From Parvibaculum sp. (GTDB taxonomy: Bacteria > Pseudomonadota > Alphaproteobacteria > Parvibaculales > Parvibaculaceae), in assembly GCA_002694985.1 (NCBI GenBank), contig NZNS01000005.1, forward strand, positions 292,986 through 356,985: a DNA stretch of 64,000 nt. Direction: 5' to 3'. How positions within the stretch are numbered: the stretch's first letter is position 1; every line of letters begins with the position of its first letter. Position numbers and translations under genes: made by a program. Below the pieces are notes generated by a model, which worked only from the letters and a program-made list of their open reading frames with translations, was not told the origin of the DNA and made no database searches. Shown piece after piece: positions 58,169 through 64,000 of this stretch.

Positions 58169-58533
58169 AGCACCTCCGGCGCAAGCGATACGATCTTCAT
58201 GTGGTTCTTAGCGCGAAGTTCGCGGGTCACCGGGCCGAAGATACGTGTACCGATCGGCTCGCCCTGATTGTTGATCAGAACCGCCGCGTTGCGGTCGAAG
58301 CGGATGACACTGCCATCGGCGCGGCGGATATCCTTCGCCGTGCGAACGACGACCGCCTTCATGACGTCGCCCTTCTTCACCTTGCCGCGCGGGATCGCTT
58401 CCTTGATGCTGACGACAATAATGTCGCCGACGGAAGCGTACTTCCGCTTGGAGCCACCGAGAACCTTGATGCACATCACACGACGCGCACCCGAGTTATC
58501 GGCTACCTCCAGGTTGGTCTCTTGCTGGATCAT
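58165..58533 (-). CDS. rplN: 50S ribosomal protein L14
   Basis: 122 residues, uL14: [46 protein letters not shown] and the C-terminal [28 protein letters not shown]. Forms an intersubunit bridge and binds the silencing factor RsfS. Confidence 0.98.
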   Translation of the reverse strand: MIQQETNLEVADNSGARRVMCIKVLGGSKRKYASVGDIIVVSIKEAIPRGKVKKGDVMKAVVVRTAKDIRRADGSVIRFDRNAAVLINNQGEPIGTRIFGPVTRELRAKNHMKIVSLAPEVL

Positions 58534-58578
58534 GACTTCATCCGCCTTGCTCGAACCGGTTCCTTAATCCGAAAGGGA

Positions 58579-58815
58579 TCAGGCCTCGTCCGTAAAAACT
58601 TCCCACTGCTTCAGCTTCGAGATCGGTGCGCACTCACGAATCTTGACGATATCGCCAACCTTCGCGCTCCGGTTCTCGTCATGCGCGTGATACTTCTTCG
58701 ACCGGCGCACAATCTTCTTGAGCAGCGGATCCTTGAAGCGGCGCTCGACGTTCACGACCACCGTCTTTTCGTTCTTGTCGCTGACCACGACACCCTGAAG
58801 GATTCTCTTCGGCAT
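58579..58815 (-). CDS. rpsQ: 30S ribosomal protein S17
   Basis: 78 residues from ATG 58815, uS17: [27 protein letters not shown] and [35 protein letters not shown]. The frame is open further upstream across the end of rpmC, but that sequence is not S17. Confidence 0.98.
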   Translation of the reverse strand: MPKRILQGVVVSDKNEKTVVVNVERRFKDPLLKKIVRRSKKYHAHDENRSAKVGDIVKIRECAPISKLKQWEVFTDEA

Positions 58816-58825
58816 TTTAGTGTCC

Positions 58826-59029
58826 TCAGCCCTTGTTCGCTTCGGCGGTGCGCTGGCGCTGGATCGTCTTGACCCGCGCAATATCGCGACGCACCTGGCG
58901 CATCTGGTGAACCTTCTCGAGTTGGCCGCTCGCGCCCTGAAAACGCAGGTTGAACTGCGTCTTCTTGAGCTTCAGCAGCTCGTCCTGGAGCTGATCCGGC
59001 GTCATGTCTCGTACTTCGTTGGCCTTCAT
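58826..59029 (-). CDS. rpmC: 50S ribosomal protein L29
   Basis: 67 residues, uL29, a two-helix protein at the tunnel exit (binds trigger factor and SRP region). [36 protein letters not shown] is the conserved core. Confidence 0.97.
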   Translation of the reverse strand: MKANEVRDMTPDQLQDELLKLKKTQFNLRFQGASGQLEKVHQMRQVRRDIARVKTIQRQRTAEANKG

Positions 59030-59076
59030 GGCCTTACCCTTTCATTCGTCCGCCAGAAGAAGGCGGGTCTTGATCC

Positions 59077-59496
59077 TCAGGCGTGCTCGCCGGGACGCGA
59101 AACAAAACGCGTCTTGATCGGAAGCTTTGCCGCACCAAGCCGCAGCGCCTCTTCGGCGATGGCATGCGGAACGCCGTCAATCTCGAACATGATGCGGCCG
59201 GGCTTCACGCGCGCCGCCCAGTATTCCGGTGCGCCCTTGCCCTTACCCATGCGGACTTCGGTCGGCTTCGAGGAAACCGGCACATCCGGGAATACCCGGA
59301 TCCACACGCGCCCCGCACGCTTCATGTGACGGGTGATCGCGCGGCGCGCCGCCTCGATCTGCCGGGCCGTAATACGGGCCGGCTCCTGCGCCTTGAGGCC
59401 GAAAGCCCCAAAGTCGAGATTCATTCCGCCCTTGGCCTTGCCATGGATACGGCCCTTGTGAGCCTTGCGGAACTTAGTGCGCTTCGGTTGCAACAT
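59077..59496 (-). CDS. rplP: 50S ribosomal protein L16
   Basis: 139 residues, uL16: [24 protein letters not shown] start, [42 protein letters not shown] core. Organises the A-site region of the large subunit. Confidence 0.98.
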   Translation of the reverse strand: MLQPKRTKFRKAHKGRIHGKAKGGMNLDFGAFGLKAQEPARITARQIEAARRAITRHMKRAGRVWIRVFPDVPVSSKPTEVRMGKGKGAPEYWAARVKPGRIMFEIDGVPHAIAEEALRLGAAKLPIKTRFVSRPGEHA

Positions 59497-59529
59497 TGTC
59501 GAAACTCTCTTCGCTCAATTCTCTGCCGT

Positions 59530-60243
59530 TCAGCCGCGGTCTTCGCGACGCTGACGGCCACCGCCGCCTTCACCGCCGCCTTCCAGCGCACGGCGCTCGG
59601 AAGCCATCGGATCGTGCTCGAGGATCTCGCCCTTGTAGATCCACACCTTCACGCCGCAAGTGCCATAGGCGGTCTTCGCCGTGGCTACGCCGTAGTCGAT
59701 ATCGGCGCGAAGCGTGTGCAGCGGCACCCGGCCCTCCCGATACCATTCCGTGCGCGCGATTTCGGCACCGCCGAGACGGCCCGCGCAGTTGATGCGGATA
59801 CCGCCAGCACCCAGACGCATGGCCGACTGCACTGCCCGCTTCATCGCCCGGCGGAATGCCACACGACGCTCAAGCTGCTGCGCGATATTCTCGGCGACAA
59901 GCGTCGCGTCGATTTCGGGCTTGCGCACTTCGACGATGTTCAGATGAACTTCCGAAGAGGTGATCTTGCCGATATCGCGGCGCAGCTTTTCGATGTCCGC
60001 ACCCTTCTTGCCGATAACCACGCCCGGGCGGGCCGTGTGGATCGTAACGCGGCACTTCTTGTGCGGACGTTCGATCACGATCTTGGAAACACCCGCCTGC
60101 TTCAGCTGCTCGGAGAGCAGTTCGCGGATCTTGATGTCCTCGTGAAGGAGCTGACCGTATTCATGACGGCCCGCGAACCAGCGCGAATCCCAAGTGCGGT
60201 TGATGCCGAGCCGCAGACCGATCGGATTTACCTTGTGACCCAT
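59530..60243 (-). CDS. rpsC: 30S ribosomal protein S3
   Basis: 237 residues, uS3, with KH domain ([17 protein letters not shown]) and the C-terminal [25 protein letters not shown] block (here [15 protein letters not shown]). Part of the mRNA entry helicase. Short Arg/Gly-rich tail. Overlaps rplV by one base. Confidence 0.98.
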   Translation of the reverse strand: MGHKVNPIGLRLGINRTWDSRWFAGRHEYGQLLHEDIKIRELLSEQLKQAGVSKIVIERPHKKCRVTIHTARPGVVIGKKGADIEKLRRDIGKITSSEVHLNIVEVRKPEIDATLVAENIAQQLERRVAFRRAMKRAVQSAMRLGAGGIRINCAGRLGGAEIARTEWYREGRVPLHTLRADIDYGVATAKTAYGTCGVKVWIYKGEILEHDPMASERRALEGGGEGGGGRQRREDRG

Positions 60244-60623
60244 CAGGCTTGCTCCTCGACTTGCCGCACAACGATGGTGATCTGGCTGAAGGGCTTCTGG
60301 ATACGGCCAACGCGACCGCGAGCCCGCGCATGCCAGCGCTTCATGACCAGGTTCTTGCCCACATAGGCCTCTGCGACGACGAGTTCGTCGACATCGAGGT
60401 CGTGGTTGTTCTCTGCATTCGCGATGGCGCTCTGAAGAACCTTCTTCACATCGTCCGCGATCCGCTTGCGCGAGAAAGTCAGATCGGCAATCGCCGTATC
60501 GACCTTCTTGCCGCGAATGAGCTGCGCGACGAGGTTGAGCTTCTGCGGGCTCACCCGGAGCATCCGGCCGACGGCCTGCGCCTCGTTATCGGGCAGGCGA
60601 CGCTTTGTAGCAGCTTTGCCCAT
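60243..60623 (-). CDS. rplV: 50S ribosomal protein L22
   Basis: 126 residues, uL22, lining the exit tunnel with its beta-hairpin: [26 protein letters not shown], then the loop [25 protein letters not shown]. Macrolide-resistance position region is intact as far as can be seen. Confidence 0.98.
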   Translation of the reverse strand: MGKAATKRRLPDNEAQAVGRMLRVSPQKLNLVAQLIRGKKVDTAIADLTFSRKRIADDVKKVLQSAIANAENNHDLDVDELVVAEAYVGKNLVMKRWHARARGRVGRIQKPFSQITIVVRQVEEQA

Positions 60624-60626
60624 GAT

Positions 60627-60905
60627 TTAGCCCTTCTTCGCTTTCTTGTCGGCGGTGTGACCGTAGTAGGTCCGCGTCGGCGAGAACTCGCCCAACTTGT
60701 GGCCCACCATGTCTTCGGTCACGAGCACCGGAACATGCTTCTTGCCATTGTGGACACCGAACGTCAGGCCCACGAACTGCGGCAGGATCGTGGAGCGACG
60801 GCTCCACGTCTTGATGACTTCTTTACGGGCCGCCGAGCGCGACGCATCCGCCTTCTTCAGAAGGTAGCCGTCCACGAAGGGACCCTTTTTGAGAGAACGT
60901 GCCAT
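60627..60905 (-). CDS. rpsS: 30S ribosomal protein S19
   Basis: 92 residues, uS19: [22 protein letters not shown] start and [49 protein letters not shown]. Head of the small subunit, near the A-site finger. Confidence 0.98.
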   Translation of the reverse strand: MARSLKKGPFVDGYLLKKADASRSAARKEVIKTWSRRSTILPQFVGLTFGVHNGKKHVPVLVTEDMVGHKLGEFSPTRTYYGHTADKKAKKG

Positions 60906-60916
60906 ATCGAGCTCCC

Positions 60917-61756
60917 TTAACCCTTCTTCTTCTTCTGGTGACGGCTACGGACGATGTACTTGTCGGTTGCCTTGTTGGCGCGTGTTTTCTTGCCCTTGGT
61001 CGGCTTGCCCCACGGGGTGACCGGGTGGCGGCCGCCCGAGGTGCGGCCTTCACCGCCACCATGCGGATGGTCGACAGGGTTCATCACGACGCCGCGAACA
61101 TGCGGACGTTTGCCGAGCCAGCGATTACGGCCGGCCTTGGCGATGGTAATATTCGAGTGGTCGGGGTTCGACACGGCGCCGATTGTCGCCATGCAGCTCC
61201 CCGGAACCATGCGCTGCTCGCCGGACGAGAGACGAAGAAGCGCATAACCTTGATCGCGACCGACGAGCTGCACATAGGCACCCGCGGACCGTGCGATCTG
61301 ACCGCCCTTACCCGGCTTCATCTCGACATTGTGCACGATCGTACCGACCGGAATATTCGCAAGCGGCATCGCATTGCCAGGCTTCACGTCCACACGGTCG
61401 CCCGAGACAACCTTGTCGCCAGCGGCAAGACGCTGCGGCGCCAGGATGTAGGACAGCTCGCCGTCCTCATATTTGATGAGGGCGATGAATGCCGTGCGGT
61501 TCGGATCGTATTCGAGACGCTCGACCGTGGCGGACATATCCGCCTTGGAGCGCTTGAAGTCGATCATGCGATAGCTGCGCTTGTGACCGCCGCCCCGGAA
61601 CCGGACCGTGATACGGCCATGATTGTTTCGGCCGCCGGACTTCGACAGTCCTTCGGTCAGGCTCTTGACCGGCTTGCCTTTGTAAAGGCCCGAGCGGTCG
61701 ACGAGCACAAGGCCGCGCTGTGCGGGACTTGTCGGTTTGTACTTTTTCAGTGCCAT
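60917..61756 (-). CDS. rplB: 50S ribosomal protein L2
   Basis: 279 residues, uL2, near the peptidyl transferase centre: [41 protein letters not shown] and the C-terminal [34 protein letters not shown]. The conserved His in [11 protein letters not shown] is present. Confidence 0.98.
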   Translation of the reverse strand: MALKKYKPTSPAQRGLVLVDRSGLYKGKPVKSLTEGLSKSGGRNNHGRITVRFRGGGHKRSYRMIDFKRSKADMSATVERLEYDPNRTAFIALIKYEDGELSYILAPQRLAAGDKVVSGDRVDVKPGNAMPLANIPVGTIVHNVEMKPGKGGQIARSAGAYVQLVGRDQGYALLRLSSGEQRMVPGSCMATIGAVSNPDHSNITIAKAGRNRWLGKRPHVRGVVMNPVDHPHGGGEGRTSGGRHPVTPWGKPTKGKKTRANKATDKYIVRSRHQKKKKG

Positions 61757-61811
61757 CGTTCCAGGCTTCTCACTTTGCAGGCTTCAGAAAGCCCCACTTG
61801 AAGTCCAGGAC

Positions 61812-62102
61812 TTAAAGTCCAGTCGTCACGTCGATCGAATGGCCCTCTTCGAGGGTCACGATCGCCTTCTTGAAATCGCTTTGCCGCCCCGCGATACCGC
61901 GAAACCGCTTGGTCTTGCCCTTCCGGTTCAGCGTATTGACCGCCTTCACCTTTACTTCGAAGAGCTTCTCGATCGCTTCCTTGACCTGCGGCTTCGTTGC
62001 ATCCGCCGCCACCTTGAAGATGACCTGGTTCGCTTCCGAAGCCATGGTCGCCTTTTCGGTAATCACGGGCGACACGATGATGTCGTAATAACGCTCGTTC
62101 AT
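61812..62102 (-). CDS. rplW: 50S ribosomal protein L23
   Basis: 96 residues, uL23, the trigger-factor and SRP docking protein at the tunnel exit: [54 protein letters not shown]. Overlaps rplD by 4 bp. Confidence 0.98.
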   Translation of the reverse strand: MNERYYDIIVSPVITEKATMASEANQVIFKVAADATKPQVKEAIEKLFEVKVKAVNTLNRKGKTKRFRGIAGRQSDFKKAIVTLEEGHSIDVTTGL

Positions 62103-62722
62103 TTGAAGCGAGCCTCCAGGCTCTCAAGAGCGGCCTTGGTAAGCACAAGCTTCTCATGCCGCAGAATGTCGTACACGTTGATGCCCTGCACCGGCAGCAC
62201 ATCCACCTTCGGCAGATTACGCGCCGCCAGAGCGAAATTCTGGTCGAGCTCCGCGCCGTCGATAACCAGTGCCGAAGTAAGACCCAGCTTCGCGAAGGCT
62301 TCCTTGGCAACCTTCGTCTTCGGCTCGGCGAACTTCGCCTCGTCGAGAACGATCAGATTGTCGCTCTTCGCCTTCGACGAGAGAGCGTGCCGCAGCGCGA
62401 GCGCGCGAACCTTCTTCGGCAGATCGAAGGCATGGCTGCGAACAACCGGACCGAAAGCCTTGCCGCCGCCGCGGAACTGCGGCGCCTTGCGATCGCCGTG
62501 ACGGGCGCCGCCGGAACCCTTCTGCTTCACGAACTTTTTGCCCGTAAGCGAAATCTCGGAGCGCCCCTTGGTCTTGTGCGTACCGGCCTGACGTTTCGCA
62601 AGCTGCCAGGCAACCATCCGATGAAGGATGTCCTGACGCGGCTCAAGCGCGAAGACTTCATCCGTCAGATCGACGGTTCCGGCCTTCTTGGCTTCAAGCG
62701 TTTGAACGTCGATCTTCATCAC
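62099..62722 (-). CDS. rplD: 50S ribosomal protein L4
   Basis: 207 residues, uL4: the exit-tunnel loop [27 protein letters not shown] and C-terminal [32 protein letters not shown]. In E. coli L4 also represses the S10 operon; not testable here. Its ATG overlaps the rplC stop (ATGA). Confidence 0.98.
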   Translation of the reverse strand: MMKIDVQTLEAKKAGTVDLTDEVFALEPRQDILHRMVAWQLAKRQAGTHKTKGRSEISLTGKKFVKQKGSGGARHGDRKAPQFRGGGKAFGPVVRSHAFDLPKKVRALALRHALSSKAKSDNLIVLDEAKFAEPKTKVAKEAFAKLGLTSALVIDGAELDQNFALAARNLPKVDVLPVQGINVYDILRHEKLVLTKAALESLEARFK

Positions 62723-63477
62723 GCACCTTCCTTCGGAGCTTCGGCTTCTTCAGCAGGCCCCTCGGCGGGCGCAGCCTCGACCGGAGCGGCAGCAGCTTCG
62801 CCATTGCGGCGGAACGCGCCGGGCGTCGGAACGCTGTCCGGCAGTGCGGTCTTCACGGCGTCGCGCACGAGCACCCAGCCGCCCTTGGAACCCGGCACCG
62901 CACCCTTCACCATGATCAGGCCCTTTTCGACGTCCGTGCGGACGACTTCCAGGTTCTGTGTGGTGACGCGCGAGGCACCCATGTGACCGGCCATCTTCTT
63001 GCCTTTGAAGACCTTGCCCGGATCCTGATTCTGACCCGTCGAGCCGTGGCTTCGATGGCTGATCGAAACGCCGTGCGATGCGCGAAGACCACCGAAGTTG
63101 TGGCGCTTCATGACACCGGCAAAACCCTTACCGATCGATGTGCCCGAGACGTCGACATGCTGGCCAGCCACGAAATGGTCCGCCGTTATCTCGACACCTA
63201 CATCAAGCAGGTTGTCCGCGCTTACGCGGAACTCGGCAAGTTCAAGCTTCGGCTCCACCGACGCACGCGCGAACTGACCACGCTGGGCGTTCGGCACGTT
63301 CTTCGCCTTGGCGCGGCCTGCGCCAAGCTGAACCGCCGTATAGCCGTTCTTCTCATCCGTGCGCTGACTGACAACCTGACAGTTATCGAGCTTCAGCACC
63401 GTGACAGGTACGTGACGACCGTCTTCCATGAAGAGACGGGTCATACCGACCTTTTTGACAATCACTCCGGAACGCAT
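62719..63477 (-). CDS. rplC: 50S ribosomal protein L3
   Basis: 252 residues from ATG 63477 ([20 protein letters not shown]); an upstream Met at 63486 has its GAGGA directly abutting and is less likely. uL3 core [30 protein letters not shown] and [26 protein letters not shown] are conserved. The C-terminal tail is long, acidic and Ala-rich, as in other Alphaproteobacteria. Confidence 0.97.
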   Translation of the reverse strand: MRSGVIVKKVGMTRLFMEDGRHVPVTVLKLDNCQVVSQRTDEKNGYTAVQLGAGRAKAKNVPNAQRGQFARASVEPKLELAEFRVSADNLLDVGVEITADHFVAGQHVDVSGTSIGKGFAGVMKRHNFGGLRASHGVSISHRSHGSTGQNQDPGKVFKGKKMAGHMGASRVTTQNLEVVRTDVEKGLIMVKGAVPGSKGGWVLVRDAVKTALPDSVPTPGAFRRNGEAAAAPVEAAPAEGPAEEAEAPKEGA

Positions 63478-63511
63478 GGGTCCCATTCCTCGTTTTGATC
63501 GACGATCAGGC

Positions 63512-63820
63512 TTAGAGCTTGATCTCGACATCCACACCCGCAGCGAGATCGAGCTTCATCAGCGCGTCCACCGTCTGGGGAGTGGGGTCTACGATGTCGA
63601 GCACACGCTTGTGTGTCCGAATTTCAAACTGCTCGCGGCTCTTCTTGTCGACATGCGGGCCACGCAGCACGGTAAACTTCTCAAGCCGGGTCGGAAGCGG
63701 GATCGGACCGAGCACCTGAGCACCCGTTCGCTTCGCCGTGTTCACGATCTCGCGGGTCGAAACATCGAGCACACGGTGATCGAAGCCTTTCAACCGGATG
63801 CGAATTTTCTGCCTTTGCAT
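63512..63820 (-). CDS. rpsJ: 30S ribosomal protein S10
   Basis: 102 residues, uS10: [40 protein letters not shown] and the C-terminal [18 protein letters not shown]. Also the NusE component of antitermination complexes. First gene of the S10 operon here, preceded by tuf. Confidence 0.98.
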   Translation of the reverse strand: MQRQKIRIRLKGFDHRVLDVSTREIVNTAKRTGAQVLGPIPLPTRLEKFTVLRGPHVDKKSREQFEIRTHKRVLDIVDPTPQTVDALMKLDLAAGVDVEIKL

Positions 63821-63901
63821 TTTCGTTCCTCAGCCTATCGGCCTTGCGCTTTCGCGGCTTTCAAAGTCGGGGCGCAGAAGCTCCGCGCCCCGAACACTTG
63901 A

Positions 63902-64000
63902 TTACTTCAACACCTTCGAGACGACGCCGGCGCCGACGGTACGGCCACCTTCACGGATGGCGAAGCGCAGCTTCTCTTCCATCGCGATCGGCGCGATCAG
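63902..64000 (-). CDS. tuf: Elongation factor Tu, 3' end only
   Basis: The last 32 codons of EF-Tu ([32 protein letters not shown]) run off the window edge; the stop is TAA (63904-63902). EF-Tu delivers aminoacyl-tRNA to the ribosome. It lies 81 bp upstream of rpsJ, the usual str-S10 junction. Confidence 0.96.
   Translation of the reverse strand: MIAPIAMEEKLRFAIREGGRTVGAGVVSKVLK

Overview
The window is GC-rich, gene-dense bacterial chromosome from an alphaproteobacterium. The evidence for this is a MipZ division ATPase, ClpS upstream of ClpA, an ATP12 chaperone, an EipB (DUF1849) periplasmic protein, a zinc-ribbon DinB and a CtrA-type site, together with the order rplQ-degP-rarA-crcB-rluC-HAD-ATP12 known from Rhizobiales/Hyphomicrobiales. 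I cannot fix the genus; a Parvibaculum-like member of that order is a guess. I see no prophage, insertion sequence, CRISPR array or integron.

Layout. 1-9583: housekeeping and accessory metabolism. It holds the end of a frameshifted ROK sugar kinase, a zinc metallopeptidase, DNA polymerase IV, EipB, a D-2-hydroxyacid dehydrogenase, a diguanylate cyclase, agmatine deiminase, RidA, a FemAB/GNAT-like protein and a HIT hydrolase. 9584-9928 is a non-coding patch with a perfect inverted repeat, seven tandem 9-bp units and a bidirectional terminator. 9929-16152: VOC protein, ClpA/ClpS, and a cell-envelope/division pair (D,D-carboxypeptidase with SPOR domain; MipZ). 16382-20315: a tightly coupled operon of glutamine synthetase-like ligase, aldehyde dehydrogenase and iron alcohol dehydrogenase, probably a gamma-glutamylated amine or amino-alcohol pathway. 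20319-30175: panC and a leucine/isovalerate degradation neighbourhood (mccB-mccA-DUF1489, TetR regulator, thiolase, isovaleryl-CoA dehydrogenase). 30253-36931: kelch protein, MgtE, tRNA-Leu(GAG), cysG(N-domain)-cysH, a lone short FliN-like protein, lipB and a bactofilin-like membrane protein. 37100-40657: propionyl-CoA carboxylase pccB-pccA. 40913-46859: a six-gene operon rarA-crcB-rluC-HAD-asmA-atp12 with overlapping stops and starts. 47061-47890: bfd and bfr on the opposite strand, behind Fur-like boxes. 47912-64000: degP, then the complete S10-spc-alpha ribosomal cluster, ending in the 3' end of tuf. All of this last block is on the minus strand.

The most unusual signal is a 49-bp element present twice (3442-3490 and 35704-35752, in opposite orientation; 36 of 49 bases identical without gaps). 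It carries three CGTCA repeats exactly 11 bp apart, a CTTATCC box 12 bp downstream, and then a nested hairpin that differs in sequence between the copies. Both copies lie in gaps between convergent genes, so they do not drive any visible protein gene. They look like response-regulator-controlled promoters of small structured or antisense RNAs. Other regulatory signals seen are a CtrA full site before the carboxypeptidase, an ATACG/CGTAT operator between mccB and its TetR regulator, near-consensus sigma-70 elements before rpsM, and strong hairpins in the rpsK-rpoA and rpoA-rplQ gaps.
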